A stretch of DNA of 8,772 bases, from positions 1-8,772 of the forward strand of contig JAJPKI010000117.1 of the NCBI GenBank assembly GCA_021323835.1, in the 5' to 3' direction. The stretch comes from Verrucomicrobiota bacterium (GTDB taxonomy: Bacteria > Verrucomicrobiota > Verrucomicrobiia > Limisphaerales > UBA11358). Below the pieces are notes generated by a model that did no database searches, had not been told where the DNA came from, and worked only from the letters and a program-made list of their open reading frames with translations. How positions within the stretch are numbered: the first letter of the stretch is position 1; each line of letters opens with the position of its first letter. Below are positions 1-6,676 of the stretch, piece by piece. The position numbers and the translations under genes are program-made.

Positions 1-1011
1 CTCGATGCGCAACGCGATACGGTCGAATACTTCGATGCATTTGAGCGGATATTTTTCTACGGTCGTTTCGCCGCTCAACATAATCGCGTCGGCCTCCTCG
101 AAAACGGCGTTCGCCACGTCGGTCACTTCCGCGCGCGTCGGCATTGGCGATTCAATCATGCTTTCGAGCATGTGCGTGGCGACGATGACCGGTTTGCCGC
201 GACGCAAACACGTTTTCACGATGCGCCGCTGGACAATCGGCAATTCTTCGTAAGGAATTTCAATTCCCAAATCGCCGCGCGCGACCATGATGCCGTCGGC
301 TTCGTGGACAATCGCGTCTAGATTTTTAATTGCTTCCTGGTCTTCGATTTTCGCGATGACAAACGGCGATTTTTTTTCGCCGAACAATTCGCGCAATTGC
401 ATCAAGTCGCGCGCCTCGCGCACAAATGAGAGCGCAATAAAATCCACGTCCAATTCCAGGCCGAGCTTCACGTCCCTGATGTCTTTGGCCGTGAGCGCGG
501 GCAGCGAAACTTTGACGCCGGGCAAATTAATATGACGGCGGCTGCCGAGCGTGCCCGCCGTGAGCACTTCGCATTCGACTTTGTTGCCGTCTTTGGCGAG
601 CACTTTCATTTCAATCGCGCCGTTATCAATCAGCACCACGTCGTCAATGTTGATGTCGTTGACGAAATTTTCGTAATTGACGTCCACGGAATGCTCTTCC
701 AAATCGCGTTCGCCGCGGACGGTAAGCGTGAATTTTTGTCCCGGCTGCAAATCCAGCGGCGAACCGACGTCGCCGGTGCGAATCGCCGGGCCTTGCGTAT
801 CCATCATGATGCCGGTGAATTTTTTGCGCGCGGCGGATTGTGCGCGGATGTCGGCCACGACACGGCGCACCCAATCGTGCGGCGCGTGCGACATGTTGAG
901 GCGGAAGATGTTGACGCCCGCGTCAATGAGTTTTCCAATCATTTCGGCCGAATCGGTTGCCGGGCCGAGCGTGGAAATGATTTTCGTCCTGCGAACGGTT
1001 CCTCGTTGCAT
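1..1011 (-). CDS. pyk: Pyruvate kinase (N-terminal 337 residues; 3' end outside window)
   Basis: Glycolytic enzyme converting phosphoenolpyruvate and ADP to pyruvate and ATP in the cytoplasm. The reading frame starts at the ATG at 1011 (MQRGTVRRTKIISTLGPAT) and stays open to the window edge. It therefore covers the TIM-barrel A domain and the inserted B domain, and lacks the C-terminal allosteric domain of a usual protein of about 470 residues. Visible motifs are the N-terminal KIISTLGPAT, the FRLNMSHA segment, the active-site signature around VIAKIEDQEAI (catalytic Lys221, metal ligand Glu223), VARGDLGIEIP, and the block ATHMLESM...PMPTRAEVTDVANAVF...AIMLSGET. The last block carries His where most bacterial enzymes have Gln (ATQMLESM). 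No good Shine-Dalgarno precedes the ATG. A candidate promoter lies about 95 nt upstream. The identification is essentially certain; the 3' part cannot be judged. Confidence 0.97.
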   Translation of the reverse strand, partial: MQRGTVRRTKIISTLGPATDSAEMIGKLIDAGVNIFRLNMSHAPHDWVRRVVADIRAQSAARKKFTGIMMDTQGPAIRTGDVGSPLDLQPGQKFTLTVRGERDLEEHSVDVNYENFVNDINIDDVVLIDNGAIEMKVLAKDGNKVECEVLTAGTLGSRRHINLPGVKVSLPALTAKDIRDVKLGLELDVDFIALSFVREARDLMQLRELFGEKKSPFVIAKIEDQEAIKNLDAIVHEADGIMVARGDLGIEIPYEELPIVQRRIVKTCLRRGKPVIVATHMLESMIESPMPTRAEVTDVANAVFEEADAIMLSGETTVEKYPLKCIEVFDRIALRIE

Positions 1012-1048
1012 GGAGAAACGATTGCAAAGACGAAGCGCGATTGGAAGT

Positions 1049-1462
1049 TTAATTGTTAAAGGATTGAGGATTCCATCGCTGTATCAGGCAGTTTGGTGAA
1101 ATGTCATAATACAACAGAAAATTTAGCAACCAATATGACGCTAAAATTTCACGGGTAACAAATAAGACAGAACAAAATAAACCACAAAAACTCGCAAAGA
1201 ATAGAAATGAACCGGACATCAGAAAAGGACTTTGCCCTTGATCCGATGGAAGCGGAATTCGAAGCATTGTGAGTAATTGAGGAAAAAATACAGCTAGCGC
1301 ACAAAAGCAACATCCAATAGTCAAAATCGCAAAGACTGGAATACAAAACAGATGGGTTATACGACAAAGCTTTAAATAATTAAGCCTTTCTCGCAGTGGC
1401 AACTGCGATGCCCTTTTCAGGATATGCAAGTTGAGAACAAATATGGCAACTTGTAGCAACAT
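1049..1462 (-). CDS. Possible small membrane protein, unknown family (137 aa)
   Basis: I do not recognise this protein. The frame runs from the ATG at 1462, immediately after an in-frame TGA, to a TAA at 1049, 37 nt before pyk on the same strand. The product would have a short hydrophobic N-terminus, a basic patch (RERLNYLKLCR, about residues 24-34), a hydrophobic segment at about 36-64, a polar loop with PSDQGQSP, and a second long hydrophobic stretch at about 80-118. This fits two to four membrane helices. Against it: the region is AT-rich compared with its neighbours, there is no Shine-Dalgarno, and the Cys and Phe content is high, as expected from translating T-rich noncoding DNA. It could be a real lineage-specific membrane protein, a decayed gene, or a chance frame. 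Confidence 0.38.
   Translation of the reverse strand: MLLQVAIFVLNLHILKRASQLPLRERLNYLKLCRITHLFCIPVFAILTIGCCFCALAVFFPQLLTMLRIPLPSDQGQSPFLMSGSFLFFASFCGLFCSVLFVTREILASYWLLNFLLYYDISPNCLIQRWNPQSFNN
1106..1133 (-). promoter_or_regulatory. Candidate sigma70-type promoter for pyk
   Basis: On the minus strand, TTGGTT (1133-1128) and TATTAT (1111-1106) are separated by 16 nt, in AT-rich sequence about 95 nt upstream of the pyk start codon. Both hexamers are reasonable matches to TTGACA and TATAAT. It overlaps the 3' end of the possible membrane ORF, so the two calls compete to some degree. AT-rich DNA yields such matches by chance, hence the low confidence. Confidence 0.3.
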
Positions 1463-1600
1463 TCAACGACGGCTAATTTGTAATCTGACCGCACATTATT
1501 TCCATGATTTCTTTTTGTCGAGAATTTTCAGCCGCTTTTCTTCTTTCAAATCCAGACTTGCCAGCGCGCGAATTCAAATCCATATTTTACGGACAATTTT
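1463..1600. other. Intergenic region upstream of ferredoxin
   Basis: This AT-rich stretch separates the possible minus-strand membrane ORF from the plus-strand ferredoxin. It should contain the ferredoxin promoter. The best match I see is TTGCCA (1558-1563) with TATTTT (1583-1588), but the spacing of 19 nt is long and both hexamers are imperfect. No RNA gene or repeat is apparent. Confidence 0.3.
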
Positions 1601-1834
1601 ATGGCAGACGCTGCAAATAAATATCCCGAAAATGTCGCGGGCAAATACTACGTGGACAACCAGTGCATTGACTGCGACCTGTGCCGCGAGACCGCGCCGG
1701 ACAATTTCAAACGCAATGACGACGGCGGCTATTCGTTCGTTTACAAACAGCCGACTTCGCCTGAAGAAGAAGCTCGTTGCAAAGAAGCCAAAGAAGGCTG
1801 TCCGGTTGAAGCCATTGGCGACAACGGCGCTTAA
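1601..1834 (+). CDS. Single-cluster 4Fe-4S ferredoxin (77 aa)
   Basis: Small cytoplasmic electron carrier. The cluster-binding pattern is Cys22-x2-Cys25-x2-Cys28 (QCIDCDLCRE) followed by Cys67-Pro (EGCPVEAI), the layout of single [4Fe-4S] ferredoxins of about 60-80 residues. Only one CxxCxxC group is present, so it is not a two-cluster clostridial type. The protein is acidic, as expected for a ferredoxin. An additional Cys60 lies seven residues before the last ligand. In some single-cluster ferredoxins a cysteine in this area forms a disulfide, but no partner cysteine is present near residue 32 (Ala32). The start is the first ATG of the frame and the next residues (KYPENVAGKYYVDNQ) are family-like. 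It is monocistronic, followed at once by an intrinsic terminator. Its redox partner cannot be told from the window. Confidence 0.93.
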   Translation: MADAANKYPENVAGKYYVDNQCIDCDLCRETAPDNFKRNDDGGYSFVYKQPTSPEEEARCKEAKEGCPVEAIGDNGA

Positions 1835-1854
1835 TTGACGGGAAATTATTTTTG

Positions 1855-1890
1855 AAGATTCGCAGGAATTTTTCCTGCGAATTTTTTATT
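1855..1890 (+). terminator. Rho-independent terminator after ferredoxin
   Basis: A perfect 11-bp inverted repeat, ATTCGCAGGAA (1858-1868) and TTCCTGCGAAT (1872-1882), encloses a TTT loop and is followed by a T run (1882-1887). The stem can extend outward by A-T and G-T pairs to 1855. It starts 20-odd nt after the ferredoxin stop. It also sits directly beyond the stop codon of the converging sensor gene, but on the minus strand the T tract is interrupted, so it works best for the ferredoxin. Confidence 0.9.
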
Positions 1891-3923
1891 TAGGCGACGG
1901 TTGCCAACGCTTCAATCGGCAATGAAACGCGGACGACGCCGGATTGTCCGTCTTGCGGCGGGATGATTTCCAGTTTTCCGTGATGCGTGCCGATAATTTT
2001 TCGGCTGACGGTCAATCCCAATCCCAAACCGACCGTGCGCGTGGTAAAAAATGGCGACGGCGCTTTTTGCGATGCTTCCTGCGTGAAGCCGCTGCCGTTG
2101 TCGGAAATTTCAATGTGCAATTCCTGTTCGGAGCCAGTCGTTTCGGGATGGATGCGAACGTCCACGGATGGCGATTTGGGATTTGCTTGAAGCGCGTTGA
2201 GCATGATTTCCGCAAATGCGTGGCGCAGCGCCGCGCGGTCGCCGGTGATGATGATGGGCTTGCCGGAATTTTCAAAATTGAGCCGCGCTTTTTCCGTCGG
2301 CTGATGTTTGCGCGCTTCCTGATAAGCGTCCTCGACTAATTCCTGCACGGCAATCGCCTCGTGTTCGACTGTGCCGTCGCGCGCGAGGAAACGCATTTGA
2401 TTGATGAGCCGCGTGACGCGCTTGACACCGTCGCTCATGGCGTGGTCAAGCGATTCGCGGAATTCCTTGTCCTTATATTTTTCGGCGAGCAATTGCTGGT
2501 GCGTCGAAAGCGGGACCATCGCGTTGCCGATTTCATGCGCGAGGCGGTCGGCCATGGATTTAATCAAACGCAAATTCGCGGCTTCCACTTCCAACTTTTG
2601 CAATTGCTCGGTCTGCGTCAAATCATCGGCCGTGAGCAACGCGGAAACGGGAACGGCGGAGCCGCCGCGTTGGAACGGCACGACGCTGACGGTGTAAATG
2701 GTGCCGGGCGCGCTTTCCGGCTCGTAACGGAACGGCCCGATGGCCGCACCGGTTTTGAGCACTTGATAAATTTTGGCGCCGAGGATTTGCGGCAAATCGG
2801 AAAATTCCAAATCGGCGTTGCGCTTGTTGCGATGGCCGAAATGGCGGCGCGCGGATTTGTTCGCGTGCAAAATTTTCAAATCGCGCCCGACGACGACGCA
2901 CGCGCTGCTCAATTCACGCAGCACGTCGGTCATCATTTCGTGATTGTCCGAAAGTTGGTCGTGCAGCCAGATGTTGCGCAGCGCGAGGCCGACTTGCTCA
3001 AGCAAATGGAAAATCAATTCGAGCTCGACGTTGACGAGCGGTTCGCCGGTGACGCGGCCATCGAACACGGCAACACCGGCGATGTTGTCGCGGTCGGGAA
3101 TCGGCACGGCGACTTGCGCGCTGAGCAATTCAAATTCTTTTTGTGTCTCGGCGTCGGCGCGCGCTTCATCGCTGTCGCGGCGAAGAATTCTTCCGAGCTT
3201 TGACAATTGTCCGCCGATGCCGGAATCGAGTGACAATTCAAAATGCTCGAGCAATCCCGATGAAAGGCCAATCGCAGCAGCGGCTTTGAGGCGACGGCCG
3301 TCTTCAGGCGAAAGCACTTCGGTGAGCGGCGTAACGGGACGATTCAGGAAAATCGCGGCGCGATTGACGCTCAAAATTTCGCGCAGGAACAAAAGAAATT
3401 GTTTGAGCATCGCTTCGGCGTCGAGCGAGTGCGTGAGGATGGATGAAAAATCGCGGAGCACGTCGAGCGTTTGGCCGGCGTTGACGAATCGGCTGGCTTG
3501 CGCTTCGGGCATCCGGAATAGCGCCGGTTGAACCGGCTGCGACGGCTGTAGCATTTTTAAAACCGGCACGCTCCACAATCGTTCGAGCAAAGAATTCAAC
3601 AATCGTCCGCGAACCGGTTTCGTGAGGACATGCGTGACGCCGTGGAGAAACGCTTCTTCTTCCCACTCGGATTGGTTCGTGCTGGTGTAAGCGATGAGTG
3701 GCAATTTTGCGGCGCGGCGGCGGAGACGTTCGATGACCCAAACGCCTTCGACGCCCGCGAGGTCAACGTCTAAAATGCAAGTGGCGGCGAGGCTGTGCGT
3801 GAGAAGCGGTTCGGCCTCTTCGACGCCGAGCCGGTGCACGACGCGGTATTGTTCCGGATTTAGATTTTCACGGATAATCTCCGCGAAATCCGGATGCGTG
3901 GATAGCACCAGAATCGTTTTCAT
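1890..3923 (-). CDS. Hybrid sensor: degenerate receiver-GAF-PAS-histidine kinase (677 aa)
   Basis: Soluble cytoplasmic sensor kinase with no membrane segment. Domain order: receiver-like (about 1-120), GAF (about 150-325), PAS (about 335-440), a dimerisation/phosphoacceptor helix pair with His463 in LAHEIGNAMVPL, and a HATPase_c domain with N-box Asn576 (EIMLNALQANP), DNGSG at 608-612, then PFFTTRTVGLGLGL. The kinase half looks complete and of the NtrB/HPK4 type. The receiver retains the probable phosphoacceptor Asp52 (CILDVDLAGVEG), Thr80 and Lys102 (LTKP). The usual acidic pair after beta1 is replaced by Ser8-Thr9 (TILVLSTHP), so Mg2+ binding and phosphorylation are doubtful. The ATG at 3923 is chosen because GAGGA lies 4 nt upstream; a longer frame begins only with TTG at 3968. 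It lies 109 nt after the receiver-kinase gene on the same strand and probably belongs to the same signalling locus, perhaps as a co-input. Its ligands are unknown. Confidence 0.9.
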   Translation of the reverse strand: MKTILVLSTHPDFAEIIRENLNPEQYRVVHRLGVEEAEPLLTHSLAATCILDVDLAGVEGVWVIERLRRRAAKLPLIAYTSTNQSEWEEEAFLHGVTHVLTKPVRGRLLNSLLERLWSVPVLKMLQPSQPVQPALFRMPEAQASRFVNAGQTLDVLRDFSSILTHSLDAEAMLKQFLLFLREILSVNRAAIFLNRPVTPLTEVLSPEDGRRLKAAAAIGLSSGLLEHFELSLDSGIGGQLSKLGRILRRDSDEARADAETQKEFELLSAQVAVPIPDRDNIAGVAVFDGRVTGEPLVNVELELIFHLLEQVGLALRNIWLHDQLSDNHEMMTDVLRELSSACVVVGRDLKILHANKSARRHFGHRNKRNADLEFSDLPQILGAKIYQVLKTGAAIGPFRYEPESAPGTIYTVSVVPFQRGGSAVPVSALLTADDLTQTEQLQKLEVEAANLRLIKSMADRLAHEIGNAMVPLSTHQQLLAEKYKDKEFRESLDHAMSDGVKRVTRLINQMRFLARDGTVEHEAIAVQELVEDAYQEARKHQPTEKARLNFENSGKPIIITGDRAALRHAFAEIMLNALQANPKSPSVDVRIHPETTGSEQELHIEISDNGSGFTQEASQKAPSPFFTTRTVGLGLGLTVSRKIIGTHHGKLEIIPPQDGQSGVVRVSLPIEALATVA

Positions 3924-3927
3924 CGGT

Positions 3928-3932
3928 TCCTC
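3928..3932 (-). promoter_or_regulatory. Shine-Dalgarno that fixes the start of the GAF-PAS kinase
   Basis: GAGGA on the minus strand, 4 nt before the ATG at 3923. It is the clearest ribosome binding site in the window and favours this start over the upstream TTG at 3968. Confidence 0.75.
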
Positions 3933-3972
3933 AATGGTTATTTCTAAACTAAATTCCGAATCAAGCAAATCA

Positions 3973-4004
3973 TTTTCACAGGTTTTTTCAAAAGCCTGTG
4001 AAAA
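3973..4004. other. Hairpin between the two receiver-kinase genes
   Basis: A perfect 10-bp inverted repeat, TTTTCACAGG (3973-3982) and CCTGTGAAAA (3995-4004). The 12-nt interior can pair further (T runs against AAAAG), leaving a loop of about 4 nt. It lies in the 109-nt gap between the receiver-kinase gene (ends 4033) and the GAF-PAS kinase gene (starts 3923). Neither strand has a good T run directly after it, so it is a poor intrinsic terminator. A partial terminator, an RNA-processing or stability hairpin, or a protein-binding palindrome are all possible. Confidence 0.5.
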
Positions 4005-4032
4005 ACTTTTGGGGAAAGAAAATTGGGAAATT

Positions 4033-5289
4033 TTAACCGGTGGAAATCAATTTTTGCCAAAGCTCGTCGTTCAATACCGCGCGTTGCAAGAAATCCGTGT
4101 CGGCCGGTTGCTCGGCGGTTTTTTCCGGATGCAACGGCATGCGAATCGTGAACGTCGTGCCTTTGCCGGATTCGCTGCGCGCTTCGATTTTTCCGCCGTG
4201 ATGATGCACGATGAAAAAACACGCCATCAAATGCACGCCGTATTCAGATTGCACGGGCGTGCGCACAACAAACGGGTCAAACACGGCGCGCAACGCATCC
4301 TGCGGCAGGCCGGAGCCGTTGTCGTGCAGGCGAATAACGATTTCGCCTTTCGCGCCGGCATTGGGCGCTTCGGCTTCGAGCGTCACGCGGCTGCCGGACG
4401 GCAGCGTGGCAATTTCCTCTTTGAACAACAAATCGAACAGCAGCGAAAATTTATTTTTCTCCACCTGAAATTGAGGCAAACTGGCGGGAATTTTATTTTC
4501 GAATTCAATTTTGCGCGCGGCGAACTGGTCTTTGAACGGCTCCCATGCTTCGTCAACGACGTCGCGCAAAGAAATTTTATCGGCAAACGGCATGTGCGCC
4601 GTGTCCGAAGCCGACGACAATCCGCTCAACAGTTCGTTGATTTTTTCGATCTGCAATTGGACGTTGTGATGGTAATCCTTCCAAAAATCCGGATTCCGCA
4701 AGCCATTGGTAACACCGGCGCGCTCTTCGGACATTTTTTTCGGCGCGAGGTCGAGAAATGTTTTTACTGCCACGAGCGAATTGCGGATGTTGTGGCTCAA
4801 ACCGGCGGCGAGCAGGCCGAGGCTGACGACGCGGTCGGCAATCATCATGTTGCGCAGCACGGACATTTTTTCACGCAGCAAATCGTCGCGCTCGAGTTGC
4901 ACCATGAAAAATTCCAATGCCTGCTTGAGCGTGATTTCCAATTGCGGCGGGTCCCACGGCTTGGAAACGTATTTGTAAATCGCGCCACTGTTGACGGCGG
5001 AAATCGCCGCTTCCATGTCCGAATAGGCCGTAACGAGAATTCGTAAAATGCGCGGGCGATGTTGCCGCGCGCGTTCGAGCAGCCACACGCCTTTTTCGCC
5101 GGGCATCCGCTGGTCGGTCATCAAGACGCCGATTTCGTCCGCGTGCTGTTCCAGCAATTTCAAACCGGCTTGTGCATTGGGCGCGGTGAACACGCGGAAA
5201 TCATCGCTGAACGCGCGCTCGAATAATTTCAGCGATTTTTCTTCGTCGTCCACGTAAAGGACGGCAAATTTTTTGTAGTCGTAACTCAT
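4033..5289 (-). CDS. PhcQ/PhcR-like response regulator with degenerate histidine-kinase module (418 aa)
   Basis: Cytoplasmic receiver protein with a C-terminal kinase-like half. The receiver (about 6-125) is canonical: Asp14-Asp15 (VLYVDDE), phosphoacceptor Asp59 (TDQRMPG), Thr87 (VTAYSD) and Lys110 (VSKPW). A helical linker leads to His166 in LSHNIRNSL, where the usual Glu after the His is Asn167; Asn170 is kept. In the ATPase domain DNGSG (323-327) and FDPF (337-340) are present. The N-box Asn is replaced by Lys290 (DLLFKEEIA), and the GxGL loop reads Gly351-Val-His353-Leu. The kinase is therefore probably weak or dead, and the protein likely works as a phosphorylated receiver. It starts at the ATG at 5289, which overlaps the TGA of the membrane kinase by 4 nt, indicating translational coupling. 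The REC plus kinase-like architecture and its place after a PhcS-like kinase match PhcR/PhcQ of Ralstonia. I cannot decide between the two. Confidence 0.88.
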   Translation of the reverse strand: MSYDYKKFAVLYVDDEEKSLKLFERAFSDDFRVFTAPNAQAGLKLLEQHADEIGVLMTDQRMPGEKGVWLLERARQHRPRILRILVTAYSDMEAAISAVNSGAIYKYVSKPWDPPQLEITLKQALEFFMVQLERDDLLREKMSVLRNMMIADRVVSLGLLAAGLSHNIRNSLVAVKTFLDLAPKKMSEERAGVTNGLRNPDFWKDYHHNVQLQIEKINELLSGLSSASDTAHMPFADKISLRDVVDEAWEPFKDQFAARKIEFENKIPASLPQFQVEKNKFSLLFDLLFKEEIATLPSGSRVTLEAEAPNAGAKGEIVIRLHDNGSGLPQDALRAVFDPFVVRTPVQSEYGVHLMACFFIVHHHGGKIEARSESGKGTTFTIRMPLHPEKTAEQPADTDFLQRAVLNDELWQKLISTG

Positions 5290-6674
5290 GTCGCGCTTTC
5301 AGCCTGCTGGTTTTTGACGGGAAATTCGAGCGTAAATTCACAATATTTTCCCGGCTCGGTCTTTACAGAAATTTTTCCGCCGCATTCCTGCACGATGCTG
5401 TAGCAAATGCTCAAGCCCAAACCCATGCCTTCGCCGACGTCTTTCGTCGTGAAAAAAGGGTCAAAAATTTTGTCCAAATGTTTTTGTTCGATGCCATGGC
5501 CGTTATCGCGAATGATTAAAAGGCTCTTGTCACCTTCGACGCGTCCTTCAATCGAAATCGTCGGCTTTTCGCCATTTTCGAACGTTTTGGTTTTAATCGC
5601 GTCGAGCGAATTTTGAAAAAGATTTACCATCATGTGAATCAATTTGTTCTTGTTCGCCAAAATCGTCTGGTTCGGCGCAAATTTTTGTTCGATTTGAACC
5701 GTGTCGCGCCATTCATTGTTCAAAAATCGCAGCGCGGGCATGACGACTTCTTCCGGCGTTACCGCGTCCAGCATTTCTGTGTCCGGATGCGTGAACATGC
5801 GCAAATCGGAAACAATTGTTTGCACGCGATTCAAGCCCTGTTCAACATCGGTGAGAATTTCCGTGTATTCGGCCTGTTGCTCGGGCGCGAGATTCTTTCC
5901 TTTTTTGCGCAGCGTGAACAATCCGGTCTTGGCGAAATTCAGCGGATTGTTGATTTCATGGATGATGCCTGCGCTCATGCGGCCGAGCGATGCGAGTTTT
6001 TCCGATTGCACCAATTGCATTTCGTTTTCTTTCAATTGTTTAAGGCTCGCCGCGAGCGCTTTGCTGCTCTTGTCCAATTCAGAACGCGAAACAAATTCAC
6101 GCATGCGCACGCGGCTATGAAAATATGTGCCCGCGATAATTGCGATGTCCGATGAAATGAGAAAAAATAAATTACGAACGAAATCGTGCCATAAAAAAAT
6201 CTTGTCGGGGTCGGAATACGATTCCTGAGAAAAAATGCAAGCCGCGGCGTAAAGCGTGAGCACGAGCAGCACGGAAATAACACTTTGCCAAAATGTCCAG
6301 TCGAGCACCACCGCCAAAACCATCAAAACCAAAATTAAGCCGGCGTAATATGGCGACGCCGCACCTTGAGTCGCATAAATCATCCACGCAATTGTCGCCG
6401 ACGGCAAAAACAACAGCACGATGCCTTGAAAGCGGTAATGTTTTTTCCCGAAATCGGTCCTGAGCAAAAAAAACAACAACGCCATCAGCGCCGAACAAAG
6501 CAATCGCAGCAGGAAAAATTGTTTGGCCCACGGATGATAAACGTAAAAATCCAGCAGGCCAAAAACCGGCACCATGATGATTCCAAAAATGCAGCCCCAC
6601 TTCGTTTTACGAATGGTCGTTTCCCGGTCGTAATCCTGCCAGGCTGCTAAAAATTCTTTTGGGATAAATTCCAT
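5286..6674 (-). CDS. PhcS-like six-helix membrane sensor histidine kinase (462 aa)
   Basis: Inner-membrane sensor kinase, the likely receptor for the signal made by the adjacent methyltransferase. The N-terminus carries about six membrane helices (roughly 28-46, 54-72, 84-102, 109-128, 131-149 and 166-186) with no sizeable periplasmic domain. A charged, probably coiled-coil linker (about 190-228) follows. The kinase core is complete: His239 in GIIHEINNPL, N-box Asn355 (MVNLFQNSLDAI), Asp390 in RDNGHGI, FDPFFTTK (404-411) and GEGMGLGL (414-421). This is the HPK4 type. Quorum-sensing kinases such as PhcS, LqsS and CqsS likewise sense small hydrophobic signals through a multi-helix membrane domain. 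The ATG at 6674 lies 2 nt after the methyltransferase stop; the longer frame to 6752 would begin with GTG inside that gene. The next gene overlaps by 4 nt. Kinase function is secure; signal identity is inferred from context. Confidence 0.92.
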   Translation of the reverse strand: MEFIPKEFLAAWQDYDRETTIRKTKWGCIFGIIMVPVFGLLDFYVYHPWAKQFFLLRLLCSALMALLFFLLRTDFGKKHYRFQGIVLLFLPSATIAWMIYATQGAASPYYAGLILVLMVLAVVLDWTFWQSVISVLLVLTLYAAACIFSQESYSDPDKIFLWHDFVRNLFFLISSDIAIIAGTYFHSRVRMREFVSRSELDKSSKALAASLKQLKENEMQLVQSEKLASLGRMSAGIIHEINNPLNFAKTGLFTLRKKGKNLAPEQQAEYTEILTDVEQGLNRVQTIVSDLRMFTHPDTEMLDAVTPEEVVMPALRFLNNEWRDTVQIEQKFAPNQTILANKNKLIHMMVNLFQNSLDAIKTKTFENGEKPTISIEGRVEGDKSLLIIRDNGHGIEQKHLDKIFDPFFTTKDVGEGMGLGLSICYSIVQECGGKISVKTEPGKYCEFTLEFPVKNQQAESAT

Positions 6675-6676
6675 GA

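Noticed and set aside
366..386. Inverted repeat CGGCGA/TCGCCG around a T run inside pyk
   Set aside because: A short stem within coding sequence that fits the Gly-Glu-Lys-Lys codons; not a terminator in context.
532..1059. 175-codon plus-strand open frame
   Set aside because: Antisense to pyruvate kinase in codon register; the minus strand encodes clear pyruvate kinase motifs there.
1431..1838. 135-codon plus-strand frame overlapping the ferredoxin
   Set aside because: It is a different frame of the same strand as the ferredoxin, whose cysteine pattern is unmistakable. The composition is Thr/Ala/Arg-rich without motifs.
2361..3203. 280-codon plus-strand open frame
   Set aside because: Antisense to the GAF-PAS kinase gene in codon register, with low-complexity composition and no domain signs.
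3924..3968. N-terminal extension of the GAF-PAS kinase by 15 residues
   Set aside because: It needs a TTG start. The ATG at 3923 has a good GAGGA site and begins directly with the receiver beta1 strand.
3694..5046. 450-codon plus-strand open frame across two sensor genes
   Set aside because: It lies antisense to two well-supported kinase genes, is in codon register with the larger one, and has no recognisable motifs. It is a by-product of codon bias on the coding strand.
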